From: Enterobacter cloacae subsp. cloacae ATCC 13047
Lineage (GTDB): Bacteria > Pseudomonadota > Gammaproteobacteria > Enterobacterales > Enterobacteriaceae
Length of the DNA stretch: 64,000 nucleotides
NCBI RefSeq assembly: GCF_000025565.1
Contig: NC_014121.1
Coordinates: 2,232,001-2,296,000, forward strand
Reading direction: 5' to 3'
The notes under the pieces are model-generated. The model had not been told where the DNA came from, ran no database searches, and worked only from the letters and a program-made list of their open reading frames with translations. A program made the position numbers and the translations under genes. Of this stretch, positions 53,949 through 63,289 are shown in pieces (the first letter of the stretch is position 1; every line of letters starts with the position of its first letter).

Positions 53949-54338
53949 ATGAATAAAGTATTAGCTCTGGTTGTTGCCGCTGCTATGGGTCTGTCTTCTG
54001 CTGCGTTCGCTGCTGAGACTACTGCAACTGCTCCAGCTGCCGCTGCACCTGCTGCAACCACCGCTGCACCGGCAAAAACGGTACACCACAAGAAACATCA
54101 CAAAGCTGCTAAACCTGCTGCTGAGCAAAAAGCGCAGGCGGCTAAAAAGCACCACAAAAAAGCCGTAAAACAAGACGCCGCTAAACCTGCTGTTGAGCAG
54201 AAAGCACAGGCCGCCAAAAAGCACCACAAAAAAGCGACTAAACCCGCTGTAGAGCAGAAAGCTCAGGCCGCTAAAAAGCATCACAAAAAAGCAGTAAAAC
54301 ACGAAGCTGCTAAACCAGCTGCTCAGCCAGCTGCGTAA
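53949..54338 (+). CDS. asr: Asr, acid shock protein precursor
   Basis: This 129-aa protein starts at the second ATG ([23 protein letters not shown]); GAGG lies eight bases upstream, too close for the first ATG. The signal peptide is followed by an Ala/Lys/His-rich disordered chain with three copies of [14 protein letters not shown]-like repeats and an Ala-Pro tail. It is exported and reported to protect periplasmic proteins at low pH. The DNA repeats within the gene are visible as near-identical 40-60-nt units. Confidence 0.94.
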   Translation: MNKVLALVVAAAMGLSSAAFAAETTATAPAAAAPAATTAAPAKTVHHKKHHKAAKPAAEQKAQAAKKHHKKAVKQDAAKPAVEQKAQAAKKHHKKATKPAVEQKAQAAKKHHKKAVKHEAAKPAAQPAA

Positions 54339-54380
54339 GAGTACAAGCTAAACCGTGCCCTTCGGGGCACGTTGGTAAAC

Positions 54381-54415
54381 CGGCGCTGAACCTTTCAATA
54401 CAGCGCCGTTTTTTT
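54381..54415 (+). terminator. Terminator after asr
   Basis: CGGCGCTG (54381-54388) pairs with CAGCGCCG (54401-54408), followed by seven T. A smaller hairpin GTGCCC-TTC-GGGGCAC precedes it. Confidence 0.85.
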
Positions 54416-54428
54416 ATCCGGAGGGCGT

Positions 54429-54512
54429 ATGCTGCGACGCTATCGGTTTGAGTTGATCCTTATCCTGCTTATTTTATGCGCGCTCATCGCAAGCCAGTTT
54501 TATCTTTCCTGA
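54429..54512 (+). CDS. ydgU: YdgU, 27-aa single-pass membrane peptide
   Basis: A small open frame beginning MLRRYRFELILILLILCALI and ending SQFYLS has GGAG upstream (overlapping the asr terminator region). It closely matches E. coli YdgU, a small protein encoded just after asr and co-transcribed by read-through. It has a basic N-terminus and one transmembrane helix. The role is unknown. Confidence 0.85.
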   Translation: MLRRYRFELILILLILCALIASQFYLS

Positions 54513-54614
54513 TCGTAGCACGCTGATTTTACTCCCACTTTAGCGCTGTCCCGTCTATAGTATTTTCATAGGGTTCACTTTTAATAATCATAATTACCCC
54601 CACCAGAGTGTGAT

Positions 54615-55433
54615 ATGCGTAAATCTGTTGTGTTATTACTGGGAACGTTTGCTCTTTTTTCTGGATTCGCGCATGCGGATGATGGCGATGATGACACCAT
54701 TAGCGCGAAAGAGCTTAAAACGCTGTTTTTCGGTCATGATGATCGTACGCGTGTCGCCGATCCTACCCAGGCCCCGTGGGATGCCATCGGGCAACTGGAA
54801 ACCGCCAGCGGTAACTTATGCACCGCCACGCTGATTACCCCTCAGCTTGCCCTGACCGCAGGCCATTGCCTGTTGACGCCGCCGGACGGCAAACCCGACA
54901 AAGCCGTGGTACTGCGATTTGTGTCTCAGAAAGGGATGTGGCGCTATGAAATTCACGGGATTGAAGGCCGGGTTGACCCTTCGCTGGGTAAGCGCCTGAA
55001 ACCGGACGGCGACGGCTGGATAGTCCCGCCCGCTGCGGCCTCCTGGGATTTCGGTCTCATCATTTTGCGCTACCCGCCTTCTGGAATCACTCCTCTGCCC
55101 CTGTTTGATGGCGATAAAGCCGCGCTGACCGCCGCGCTGAAAGCCGTCGATCGCAAGGTGACGCAATCCGGTTATCCGGTCGATCATCTGGATACGCTGT
55201 ATACCCACACCGACTGCATTGTGACCGGCTGGGCGCAAAACAGCGTGCTCTCTCACCAGTGCGATACGTTACCGGGCGACAGTGGCTCACCGCTGATGCT
55301 GAAAACGGATAACGGCTGGCAGTTGATTGGTGTGCAAAGTTCGGCCCCGGCGGCCAAAGACCGATGGCGCGCGGATAACCGTGCTCTCTCGGTGACCGGT
55401 TTTCGCGACAAGCTGGAAGCGCTGGCACAATAA
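54615..55433 (+). CDS. ydgD: YdgD, exported trypsin-like serine protease
   Basis: The 272-aa protein has a signal peptide ([21 protein letters not shown]) and an S1 protease fold with catalytic triad His84 (TAGHCLL), Asp145 (SWDFGLI) and Ser223 (PGDSGSP). Cysteines in NLC and GHC pair as usual for the fold. It matches E. coli YdgD. It is expected in the periplasm; the substrate is unknown. Confidence 0.93.
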   Translation: MRKSVVLLLGTFALFSGFAHADDGDDDTISAKELKTLFFGHDDRTRVADPTQAPWDAIGQLETASGNLCTATLITPQLALTAGHCLLTPPDGKPDKAVVLRFVSQKGMWRYEIHGIEGRVDPSLGKRLKPDGDGWIVPPAAASWDFGLIILRYPPSGITPLPLFDGDKAALTAALKAVDRKVTQSGYPVDHLDTLYTHTDCIVTGWAQNSVLSHQCDTLPGDSGSPLMLKTDNGWQLIGVQSSAPAAKDRWRADNRALSVTGFRDKLEALAQ

Positions 55434-55447
55434 CAGGCCAGCGCCGC

Positions 55448-55475
55448 CTCGCCTGACGTCATCAGGCGAGTTTTA
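55448..55475. terminator. Terminator between convergent ydgD and mdtI
   Basis: CTCGCCTGA (55448-55456) pairs with TCAGGCGAG (55462-55470), followed by TTTTAT. It overlaps the mdtI stop codon on the other strand, so it may be bidirectional. Confidence 0.75.
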
Positions 55476-55791
55476 TCATAATCATACCGGCCAGCAGCAA
55501 TACCAGGCCGATCCAGCCTTTATTATTTAACCGTTGGCCGAAGAGCACCCACCCTGCTGCCAGGGTCGCGGCAATACCAAACCCGCCCCACAGGGCATAG
55601 GCCACAGACAGATCGATACCTTTGACCGCCTGAGACAGGGCGCTAAACGCCCCCAGCACAGCGGCAATCGACATCAGACCGTAAACTTTACGGCGAAAAC
55701 CATCAGAGAATTTCAGAAACACGTTCGCCAGAATTTCCAGAACAATGGCGAACCCCAGCCAGGCCGCGTGGATCCATTCAAACTGCTGCAT
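55462..55791 (-). CDS. mdtI: MdtI, subunit of the spermidine exporter MdtJI (SMR family)
   Basis: This 109-aa four-helix SMR protein starts [28 protein letters not shown], with the membrane Glu of the SMR family. The length is the same as E. coli MdtI. MdtI and MdtJ form a heteromeric exporter of spermidine. It overlaps the mdtJ 3' end by 14 nt. Confidence 0.95.
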   Translation of the reverse strand: MQQFEWIHAAWLGFAIVLEILANVFLKFSDGFRRKVYGLMSIAAVLGAFSALSQAVKGIDLSVAYALWGGFGIAATLAAGWVLFGQRLNNKGWIGLVLLLAGMIMIKLA

Positions 55792-56140
55792 GGGTCTGCT
55801 CCTTCTGCGGTTTTGTCGGTTTACGTGTACCCGATTTAATCAGCACAATCCCGACTACCAGCGTCGTCAATCCGGCGATCTTCATTGTTGATAAGGTTTC
55901 GTCAAATAACAAAACGCTGAACAGCGTAATCAACAAAATACCGATACCTTCCCAGAGGGCATAAGCCACCCCCAGCGCGATTTTCTTCACAGCAAACGAG
56001 AGGAAAATATAGGAAAGCGAAATCATCACCAGCATTAAAATAAAACCGGTATTGCCATCGCTGACGCTTGCCCATTTCATAGACAGCGTGCCGGTAATTT
56101 CAGCGAGAATAGCCAGGGCTAATAAAATCCAGTAAAACAT
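55778..56140 (-). CDS. mdtJ: MdtJ, subunit of the spermidine exporter MdtJI (SMR family)
   Basis: The 120-aa SMR protein starts [37 protein letters not shown] precedes this ATG. An in-frame extension of ten codons upstream ([10 protein letters not shown]) has no E. coli counterpart. Four transmembrane helices and a longer hydrophilic C-terminus ([14 protein letters not shown]) fit E. coli MdtJ. It is the first gene of mdtJI. The 5' leader contains a possible spermidine-sensing upstream frame. Confidence 0.94.
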   Translation of the reverse strand: MFYWILLALAILAEITGTLSMKWASVSDGNTGFILMLVMISLSYIFLSFAVKKIALGVAYALWEGIGILLITLFSVLLFDETLSTMKIAGLTTLVVGIVLIKSGTRKPTKPQKEQTHAAV

Positions 56141-56207
56141 GTTTTTCTCCTGCTTGAGAATATAATCCATCGCGGCTCGCTGCGAACAGCAAACCCAAAA
56201 AAGGAAA

Positions 56208-56285
56208 TTAAATCAGATAGCTAAGCGCATGGCGCCAGCTCAGGCAGAAGACGTGACTATAGCGCGTTGCGCCAGTGTTGCTCAC
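56208..56285 (-). promoter_or_regulatory. Possible upstream open reading frame in the mdtJI leader (mdtU-like)
   Basis: A minus-strand frame ends [18 protein letters not shown] then TAA, 67 nt before mdtJ. In E. coli the mdtJI leader contains a short frame, mdtU, whose translation couples spermidine to mdtJI expression. The position suits such a frame. I cannot align it to the E. coli peptide, and the start is uncertain (GTG at 56285 is used here, without a clear ribosome binding site). Confidence 0.35.
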
Positions 56286-56558
56286 CGGACAGAAGGAAGA
56301 AAGAGGTGGAGAATACAGCAGTATGGTTTGAAGAATACGTCCTGAACAAATTGTCCATAAAATTACAATTATCCGCGGTGTTGCTTCTCGTCTTTGCGGA
56401 TCAAAATTGTCCTCGGTAGTTAAACACGCTAAATTTGTACCATAAGCTAGGATTTTACTCAAAGTCTTTTCAATTCTTTACCGAGGCCGTTTGACTTCGG
56501 TTAGTTTATTAAACGCCTTTCGCCTTTATTATAAATAAAAAAATACGCAGGAATTGCC

Positions 56559-57596
56559 ATGGCTAAACCCATCATTACCCTGAACGGCCTCAAGATTGTC
56601 ATCATGCTCGGTATGCTGGTGATCATCCTGACGGGCGTTCGTTTTGCCGCCGATATTATCGTGCCTTTTATTCTGGCGCTGTTTATTGCAGTGATCCTTA
56701 ACCCGCTGGTTCAGCGCATGGTGCGGATACGCATACCGCGCGTGCTGGCGATCACCCTGCTCATCAGCATCATTATTATCGCGATGGTGCTGCTGGTCGC
56801 TTATCTGGGCACATCCCTGAATGAACTAGCGCGCACGCTGCCGAAATACCGCTCGTCGCTGGTGATACCGCTGTTGCAGATTGAACCCTGGCTGCAGCGC
56901 GCGGGCATTGAGGTCTCCGTGGAGGAACTGCTGAAGTATATCGACCCCAACGCAGCCATGACCCTCGTCACCAGCCTGCTGGCGCAACTCTCCAACGCCA
57001 TGACCTCTATTTTCCTGCTGTTTTTAACCGTGGTGTTTATGCTGCTGGAGGTGCCGCAACTGCCTGCCAAACTACAGCATATAATGGTTCGGCCGGTGGA
57101 AGGCATGGGCGCGATTCAGCGTGCACTGGACAGTGTTTCCCGCTATCTGGTGCTGAAAACGGCGATCAGTCTCGTCACCGGGTGCGTTGTCTGGGGCATG
57201 CTGGTTGCGCTGGATGTGCGGTTTGCGTTCGTCTGGGGACTGCTCGCCTTTGCGCTTAACTATATTCCCAACATCGGTTCCGTGCTGGCGGCCATCCCGC
57301 CTGTTCTGCAGGTGCTGGTTTTCAGTGGTTTGTATGATGCCCTGATTCTGCTGGCCGGTTATCTGGTGATTAACCTGGTCTTCGGAAACATTCTTGAACC
57401 GCGCATGATGGGACGCGGGCTTGGGCTTTCGACCCTGGTGGTGTTTTTGTCCCTGATATTCTGGGGTTGGCTGCTCGGCCCCGTTGGCATGCTGCTCTCC
57501 GTGCCGCTGACCATCATCGTCAAGATTGCGCTTGAGCAGACGGCGGGCGGGCAAAGTATCGCCGTACTGCTGAGCGATATGAGCCACAGAGGCTGA
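56559..57596 (+). CDS. tqsA: TqsA (YdgG), AI-2E-family membrane protein, autoinducer-2 exporter
   Basis: The 345-aa protein of the UPF0118/AI-2E family has about seven membrane segments. It begins [20 protein letters not shown] and has the family segment [32 protein letters not shown] near the C-terminus. It matches E. coli TqsA, which affects export of the quorum signal AI-2 and biofilm formation. In E. coli pntA/pntB follow; here the next gene is a convergent monooxygenase. Confidence 0.93.
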   Translation: MAKPIITLNGLKIVIMLGMLVIILTGVRFAADIIVPFILALFIAVILNPLVQRMVRIRIPRVLAITLLISIIIIAMVLLVAYLGTSLNELARTLPKYRSSLVIPLLQIEPWLQRAGIEVSVEELLKYIDPNAAMTLVTSLLAQLSNAMTSIFLLFLTVVFMLLEVPQLPAKLQHIMVRPVEGMGAIQRALDSVSRYLVLKTAISLVTGCVVWGMLVALDVRFAFVWGLLAFALNYIPNIGSVLAAIPPVLQVLVFSGLYDALILLAGYLVINLVFGNILEPRMMGRGLGLSTLVVFLSLIFWGWLLGPVGMLLSVPLTIIVKIALEQTAGGQSIAVLLSDMSHRG

Positions 57597-57613
57597 GCAA
57601 CCCGTCAGTTAAC

Positions 57614-58639
57614 TTACTCGCGCCAGCCCATTGCTGGCGCCACATGTTTGAGGATCGACTCAATCACATGCGCGTTGTAGTCCACGCCAAGCTGATTCGG
57701 TACGGTCAGTAACAGGGTATCCGCTTCGGCTATCGCGTCGTCCTGCTTCAATTGTTCAACCAGCTTGTCGGGCTCTGCCGCATAGCTGCGCCCGAAAATC
57801 GCCCGCGTTTTTTCATCCAGATAGCCCACGCTATCGCTGTCGTTGCGGCTGGCCCCGAAATACATCCGGTCACGATCGTCCATCAGGGCAAAGATACTGC
57901 GGCTCACCGACACGCGCGGCTGACGGGTATGGCCCGCCTCAGCCCAGGCCTGACGATACGCGCGGATCTGTTTTGCCTGCTGAATATGGAACGGCTCGCC
58001 GGTTTCATCGTCTTTCAGCGTTGAGCTTTGCAGGTTCATGCCCAGTTTTGCGGCCCAGACCGCCGTTGCATTTGAACCGGCGCCCCACCAGATGCGGTCG
58101 CGTAAACCTTCGGAATGAGGCTCCAGGCGCAGCAGGCCCGGCGGGTTCGGGAACATCGGTTGCGGGTTTGGTTTCGCAAACCCTTCTCCGCGCAGCATCT
58201 CAAGCAGCACCTCGGTATGACGACGCGCCATATCCGATTCGTTTTCCCCTTCCTGCGGGACATAGCCAAAGTGACGCCAGCCATCAATCACCTGCTCCGG
58301 CGAGCCGCGGCTAATTCCCAGCTGCAAACGCCCGCCAGAGATCAGATCCGCCGCCCCGGCATCCTCCGCCATGTACATTGGGTTTTCATACCGCATGTCG
58401 ATCACGCCGGTACCGATTTCGATGTTTTTGGTTTTTGCGCCTATCGCCGCAAGCAAGGGGAACGGCGAACTGAGCTGGCGGGCAAAGTGGTGCACACGGA
58501 AATAAGCGCCATCGGCACCCAGCTCTTCAGCGGCCACGGCCAGGTCGATGGACTGCAGCAGCGTGTCCGCTGCGGTTCGGGTACCGGACTGTGGCGACGG
58601 CGTCCAGTGACCAAATGATAAAAATCCGATCTTTTTCAT
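57614..58639 (-). CDS. Luciferase-like (LLM class) flavin-dependent oxidoreductase
   Basis: The 341-aa TIM-barrel protein begins MKKIGFLSFGHWTPSPQSGTRTAADTLLQ. It has the LLM pattern EELGADGAYFRVHHFARQLSSPFPLLAAIGAKT and SGGRLQLGISRGSPEQVIDGW, typical of bacterial luciferase-like monooxygenases using FMNH2 or F420. Enteric members act with FMN. The substrate cannot be read from the sequence. It is not part of the E. coli K-12 order at this place. Confidence 0.87.
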   Translation of the reverse strand: MKKIGFLSFGHWTPSPQSGTRTAADTLLQSIDLAVAAEELGADGAYFRVHHFARQLSSPFPLLAAIGAKTKNIEIGTGVIDMRYENPMYMAEDAGAADLISGGRLQLGISRGSPEQVIDGWRHFGYVPQEGENESDMARRHTEVLLEMLRGEGFAKPNPQPMFPNPPGLLRLEPHSEGLRDRIWWGAGSNATAVWAAKLGMNLQSSTLKDDETGEPFHIQQAKQIRAYRQAWAEAGHTRQPRVSVSRSIFALMDDRDRMYFGASRNDSDSVGYLDEKTRAIFGRSYAAEPDKLVEQLKQDDAIAEADTLLLTVPNQLGVDYNAHVIESILKHVAPAMGWRE

Positions 58640-58817
58640 AAGGGGTAATCCTGAGAATGTGTTGCGTTTCTTCTACTCTACGCATTACCGGGCAACAATA
58701 AATGCCGTTTATTTAACGGAAAGCGTCAAATAAATTGACTGACCTGAGCAGATCGCTATTGCGTTCCATAATGGGATATAATTTCGCTCACTCTTTTCCT
58801 GGCAGGTAAAACCGGCA

Positions 58818-59165
58818 ATGGCTCTGATCCCTAAAAACTACGCGCGGCTGGAAAGCGGCTACCGTGAAAAAGCATTAAAAATTTATCCATGGGTCTGTGG
58901 GCGCTGCTCACGGGAATTTGTCTATTCCAACCTTCGGGAACTGACGGTTCACCATATCGATCACGACCATACCAATAACCCGGAAGATGGCAGTAACTGG
59001 GAGCTGTTATGCCTGTTTTGCCACGATCATGAACACTCGAAGTACACCGAAGCGGATCAGTACGGCACCACCGTTGTCGCGGGAGAAGACGCGCAAAAAG
59101 ATGTGGGTGTGGCCACCTTTAATCCGTTTGCTGATTTGAAAGCGATGATGAACAAGAAGAAATAA
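58818..59165 (+). CDS. yajD: YajD, HNH nuclease family protein
   Basis: This 115-aa protein has two CxxC-type zinc pairs (CGRC near residue 28 and CLFC near 74) and an HNH core with HHIDHDHTNNPEDGSNWELL. It is almost identical in pattern to E. coli YajD, which is encoded elsewhere in the E. coli chromosome. It is a small predicted DNA-binding or nicking protein of unknown role. Confidence 0.9.
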   Translation: MALIPKNYARLESGYREKALKIYPWVCGRCSREFVYSNLRELTVHHIDHDHTNNPEDGSNWELLCLFCHDHEHSKYTEADQYGTTVVAGEDAQKDVGVATFNPFADLKAMMNKKK

Positions 59166-59200
59166 TCTTCCAGGAATTTTCTCGCTCCGGCCAGCTCTGT

Positions 59201-59287
59201 TCACCCGTATACATAGACGTACCAGGTAATGACATAGATGGCCGTAATGATTACCCCGGCTACGCCGAGGAAGATCGCATCTCTCAC
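59201..59287 (-). CDS. Possible 28-aa small membrane protein
   Basis: A minus-strand frame from a GTG at 59287, just after the porin-like gene stop, encodes VRDAIFLGVAGVIITAIY and a further ten residues ending YVYVYG, a single transmembrane helix. The upstream GAG adjoins the start and is a weak ribosome binding site. Such a peptide could be translated by read-through from the gene before it, but I cannot support it further. Confidence 0.3.
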   Translation of the reverse strand: MRDAIFLGVAGVIITAIYVITWYVYVYG

Positions 59288-59294
59288 CTCTACA

Positions 59295-60083
59295 CTAGAA
59301 TGTCCAGGTGATGGCGGCGGTGACAGCGCCTTCGTTACGTCGCGATACGATCGGACTGTTATTTGCATGCTCCCCAAGCCAGGTGTAGTCGGCACTCAGT
59401 ACCGTGCCCCAATGGGTATCGAACTGATGACTCCATGTCAGGCTGCTGTCTATACCGTAGAATCCACCGGGCGCTGAATAACGGCTATAACCGGAGCGCT
59501 GACTCTGCTGCTGACTGACCCCATACCAGGTATTGAGGTAACGGCTGTCGCCAAACAGGGATGCAGACTGAAAAGCAATCGTGTCCTGACTGGTTTGTAG
59601 AGGGAGCAGCGTAACAGAGGCCTGGTAGTTTACCCCCTGACTGTCCGTTACAGGCAGGGTCGCTTTGCCTTCCACACTCAGCCAGGAAGTGATTTGCCAG
59701 CCGACCGCCAGCCCGGTATTCAGGCTGGTATCGATCTCTCCCATCCCTTTCAGATTATTCGCTCCCTCGCGCCAGCTGGCGTTTTCGTCCGCCCTCCCCA
59801 GGTCGTAACCCAGCGTATGTTCAAGGTACACGCCGCTGTCATTTTGCAGGTCATATCCAATGCCTTTCTGCGCATCAATAAAGAATGCACCTTTGCGCAC
59901 CTGTAAAACAGGAACCCCTTGCCATACCTGCTTGTCAGAGCCTGAATAACGAGGCGCATAGCGTCCTCCTGCCCCAATCGTCAAATAGTCGGAAGACGTT
60001 TGTGCCTCATCGGCGTGTACGCCGGATGCTGCCGTCATCAGAAACGGAACGGTCATATACAGGGCTTTTTTTCTCGCTATCAT
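59295..60083 (-). CDS. MipA/OmpV-family outer-membrane protein
   Basis: The 262-aa protein has a signal peptide (MIARKKALYMTVPFLMTAASGVHA). The mature beta-strand-rich chain begins DEAQTSSDYLTIGAGGRYAPRYSGSDK, then shows YGVSQQQSQRSGYSRYSAPGGFYGID and the C-terminal AITWTF of outer-membrane proteins. MipA/OmpV proteins act as murein scaffolds or porins. It is divergent from a two-component regulator gene, an arrangement often seen for MipA genes controlled by their neighbour. Confidence 0.87.
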   Translation of the reverse strand: MIARKKALYMTVPFLMTAASGVHADEAQTSSDYLTIGAGGRYAPRYSGSDKQVWQGVPVLQVRKGAFFIDAQKGIGYDLQNDSGVYLEHTLGYDLGRADENASWREGANNLKGMGEIDTSLNTGLAVGWQITSWLSVEGKATLPVTDSQGVNYQASVTLLPLQTSQDTIAFQSASLFGDSRYLNTWYGVSQQQSQRSGYSRYSAPGGFYGIDSSLTWSHQFDTHWGTVLSADYTWLGEHANNSPIVSRRNEGAVTAAITWTF

Positions 60084-60173
60084 ACTGGTCTCCACTTCTA
60101 CGTTGTGCGCAGTATGATTTGGCTAAATCAATGAATAGTCGGGATAGTGTTAAGAAACGGTCAAGGTGAACAG

Positions 60174-60869
60174 ATGTTGTCCAGAAGAGTGCTGATTATT
60201 GAAGATGATGCCGATGCGGCTGGCGTACTTGAAGCCTATTTACGCCGTGAAAATTACGATGTGAACGTCACGGGGGACGGGCTGGCCGGGCTGGAGATGG
60301 CGCAACGCTGGAAACCCGATCTTGTCTTGCTGGATGTCATGCTTCCCGGACTCAACGGAACTGAGGTGCTGGCCAGCCTGCGTCGCAAAAGCGATGTGCC
60401 CGTTATCATGGTGACGGCTATGGGCGATACGCCCGATCGCATCGGCGCGTTGAGATACGGGGCTGATGACTATGTCGTTAAACCCTATCATCCAGGTGAA
60501 GTCGTGGCACGGGTGCAGGCGGTGCTGCGCCGGAGCAATAAAAACACGCGCGAAGAAGAGATCCTTCGCTGGCAGACGCTGGAGGTGGATGTCACGGCCA
60601 TTGTGGCGAGCATCATCAATGATGACAACACGCCGCGGGTTCTGGATCTGACCCCAACGGAATTTTCGCTACTGACCACGCTGATGCGTTCACCTTCGCG
60701 TCCTTTTTCCCGTCAATATTTACTGGAGCACTGTTTGCCGGAAAGCGAGGCCCTGGAGCGGGTGGTGGATACCCATATTTATAACCTGCGTAAAAAACTC
60801 GAAGCCGCGGGTCTTTCCGGCGTGCTGGTTAACGTTCGCGGCGTGGGTTACAGGTTCAGACAGCCATGA
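60174..60869 (+). CDS. OmpR-family response regulator of a BaeSR/AdeRS-like two-component system
   Basis: The 231-aa protein starts MLSRRVLIIEDDADAAGVLEAY; AAGGTG precedes the ATG. The receiver domain has Asp54 as the phosphoacceptor, D11/D12 as the acidic pair and Lys103, and the C-terminal winged helix (SRQYLLEHCLPESEALERVV) ends RGVGYRFRQP. It is coupled to the kinase gene by an ATGA overlap. It is the likely regulator of the RND pump downstream and of the divergent MipA-like gene. Confidence 0.9.
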   Translation: MLSRRVLIIEDDADAAGVLEAYLRRENYDVNVTGDGLAGLEMAQRWKPDLVLLDVMLPGLNGTEVLASLRRKSDVPVIMVTAMGDTPDRIGALRYGADDYVVKPYHPGEVVARVQAVLRRSNKNTREEEILRWQTLEVDVTAIVASIINDDNTPRVLDLTPTEFSLLTTLMRSPSRPFSRQYLLEHCLPESEALERVVDTHIYNLRKKLEAAGLSGVLVNVRGVGYRFRQP

Positions 60870-62062
60870 TAAAGACCCGTCATTCCTCCCTCTGGCGCTG
60901 GATTTGCGCGCGCATCCTGGCGCTGGCGATTGGCAGCGTGATTGTTATAGCAGCCTGTATGTGGCTGCGTTACGCCGTGCAGAACTACTGGATAATGGGC
61001 AAAATGCCCGCAGCGGTCCGGCAGGAGTTTCTCACGCTCAGCCAGAATCCGCAGTCAAACCCGGCCCGCTTTCACGATATTGTAGACAGCTGGTGGGGGC
61101 TCAGTTATTCCACCCCATCTATCGCCTCGGCTGACTGGGTCACCGTGGCTCTGCTGGTGCTGGTGATGATCCCCTTCATTGTGGTAATGGGACTTAAGCA
61201 CGCACGTCCTCTGGCGCTGCAGTTCAGCTGTCTTCGTGATGCGGCCAAAGATGTGGCCGATGGACAGTTTGGCCGACAGGCAGAGCTGGTGAAAGATGCG
61301 CCCGCAGAAATGATCAGCTTTGCGGCTGACTTTAATACCATGACCGGACAACTGGCTCGCTATGAAAAGGAGCTGCGCGCCTCGCACGTTGCCATGGCAC
61401 ATGAGCTGCGCTCTCCCCTGACGGCAGCCATTGGGCGTTTGCAGGGTATGATGGACGGCGTGTTTGACGCCACCCCGGAGCAGTTGGGGATGGTGATGAA
61501 ACAGCTCCAGCACCTCAACCGGCTGACCGATGAATTGCACCTTCTCTCTTTGGCTGATGCGGGAAATCTTGTGCTTGAAGACAGGCAATTCCGTCTGGAT
61601 GAGCTGATTCAGGAGCGGGCAGACTGGATAACCCCGCAGGCCGATGCGCATAATTTTACGATAACGTTGCGTAACCCGCGCGCATGCCCCTTCAGAGGCG
61701 ATGCGTTCCGTATGGGACAGGTATTTACGATCCTCATGGAGAATTCACTCCGCTACGGATGCGAGGGAGGCCATCTGGAGGTGGCCCTGCATTATGCCCA
61801 GGGGCAGTACACCCTCGAATTCGCCGATGACGGTCCGGGTGTATCAAAGCACTTTTTACCGGACATGTTTAAGCGATTTAGCCGCGAGGAACAATCACGC
61901 GCCCGGCACTCCGGTGGCAGCGGCCTCGGTTTATCAATTGCGCAGGCGATTTGTCAGGCGCATGGGGGAAGTATTAGCGCGTCATTACCAGAAACCGGAG
62001 GGCTTCTGGTGCGCATCCAACTGCCCTGGCGCGCTTGTGACGAGGAAAATTCCCGCTCTTGA
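60866..62062 (+). CDS. Sensor histidine kinase partner of the response regulator
   Basis: The 398-aa protein has a transmembrane segment at about 14-33, a short periplasmic part (about 35-90) and a second membrane segment (about 92-111). It then has a HAMP domain, a HisKA box with His179 (MAHELRSPLTAAIG) and an ATPase domain with the N-box MENSLRYG and G-box GGSGLGLSIAQAI. It is of the EnvZ/BaeS type. The signal is unknown, but a periplasmic sensor next to an RND pump suggests envelope stress or toxic compounds. Confidence 0.9.
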   Translation: MIKTRHSSLWRWICARILALAIGSVIVIAACMWLRYAVQNYWIMGKMPAAVRQEFLTLSQNPQSNPARFHDIVDSWWGLSYSTPSIASADWVTVALLVLVMIPFIVVMGLKHARPLALQFSCLRDAAKDVADGQFGRQAELVKDAPAEMISFAADFNTMTGQLARYEKELRASHVAMAHELRSPLTAAIGRLQGMMDGVFDATPEQLGMVMKQLQHLNRLTDELHLLSLADAGNLVLEDRQFRLDELIQERADWITPQADAHNFTITLRNPRACPFRGDAFRMGQVFTILMENSLRYGCEGGHLEVALHYAQGQYTLEFADDGPGVSKHFLPDMFKRFSREEQSRARHSGGSGLGLSIAQAICQAHGGSISASLPETGGLLVRIQLPWRACDEENSRS

Positions 62063-62140
62063 TAAACCCTTGACACAACATCGAATCTTTCTCGATGAAC
62101 AGCCGATTAAATAACGCCATCCCTTTTCTGGAGCGGCGTT

Positions 62141-63289
62141 ATGTCAGACGAATTCATTCTCTCCCTCCGCCACAGCCTGCATCATGTATACAGCGTGGCG
62201 CGCACCCTTTCCTGGCTACACTTTATTCCCCTGGTGATACTTGCCCTGGCTATCTTCCCGCTAACCGGTTGCGGCGATAAACACGAAAACACGCCGCCCC
62301 CCGTGCGGGCGGTACGCTACAGTGTGGTGGGTTCAGCGAAAACGCTGCCAGCACTGGAAAGAACCGGTGAGATCCATGCCCATGATGAGACGACGCTGAG
62401 TTTCCGTACCGGGGGCAGGATCCTCACGCGCGTCGTCGATATTGGCGATCGGGTTACCGCCGGGCAACTGCTGGCGACCCTCGACAATACCACCGGACAA
62501 AATCAGCTCGACGCGGCCACCGCTGACTATGAGGGTGCCAAAGCCTCAGCGCAGATTGCCGCGCTCAACGTCAACAGAATGCAAACGCTGATGTCCACCG
62601 GCGCTATAGCCCGCACACAACTCGACACAGCCCGTGCAGACTGGCTTGTCGCCAGCGCGCGTCTGAAAAGTAGCGAGGCGGCACTGCGCAACGCCCGGGA
62701 AAGCCTGGGCTGGACCCGCCTTCTCTCGCCGAAGGAAGGCATCATTACCGCGGTCAGCGCCTCTGCGGGCCAGATTGTCAGCGCAGGCCAGTCGGTGCTG
62801 ACGCTGGCGACCGGTGAAGCCCGCGATGTGGTGTTTGATGTTGCCGCGCCTGATGAGATCCCCTCACCGGATAAGGCCGAATTCCGCGTCGCCTTGCTCA
62901 GCGACCCGACGGTCAATGCTTCAGCTCTGTTACGCGATATCACGCCTCAGGCCGATCCCCTGACCCGTACCTGGCGGGTCAGAGCCACCCTGAACAACTC
63001 GCCCGCCGCCATGGCACTGGGTGCCAGCGTCACCGTAACCCTGCCCTCCAGTGCCGCGTGCGGTTACGTCCTTCCTGCGTCGGCACTGAGTCGTTACGCA
63101 GTCAAGCCCGCTGTGTTTGTAATCAACCGGCAATCTCAGGCGCAACTGCGCGTGGTTGTGCCTGCACGTTACACGGCCTCCTCCGTCATCATCGCCTCCG
63201 GTCTTGCGCCCGGTGACAGGGTGATTACGGCTGGCGTGAGCAAATTACGCTCAGGAGAACAGGTGATTGCCGGGGAGGAGCAGCCATGA
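62141..63289 (+). CDS. RND efflux periplasmic adaptor (membrane-fusion) lipoprotein
   Basis: The 382-aa protein has a lipobox LTGC with Cys44 after a hydrophobic stretch (VILALAIFPLTGCG). The 43 residues before the Cys include an amphipathic start, so the true start may be further in. The HlyD/AcrA-type barrel and hairpin are visible (GRILTRVVDIGDRVTAGQLLATLD; ASAGQIVSAGQSVLTLA). It ends in an ATGA overlap with the pump gene. It should link the inner-membrane pump to an outer-membrane channel. Confidence 0.88.
   Translation: MSDEFILSLRHSLHHVYSVARTLSWLHFIPLVILALAIFPLTGCGDKHENTPPPVRAVRYSVVGSAKTLPALERTGEIHAHDETTLSFRTGGRILTRVVDIGDRVTAGQLLATLDNTTGQNQLDAATADYEGAKASAQIAALNVNRMQTLMSTGAIARTQLDTARADWLVASARLKSSEAALRNARESLGWTRLLSPKEGIITAVSASAGQIVSAGQSVLTLATGEARDVVFDVAAPDEIPSPDKAEFRVALLSDPTVNASALLRDITPQADPLTRTWRVRATLNNSPAAMALGASVTVTLPSSAACGYVLPASALSRYAVKPAVFVINRQSQAQLRVVVPARYTASSVIIASGLAPGDRVITAGVSKLRSGEQVIAGEEQP

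Noticed and set aside
53961-54302. Possible CRISPR-like array in the asr gene
   Set aside because: The repeats are in-frame coding repeats of Lys/His/Ala blocks, not identical direct repeats with unique spacers.
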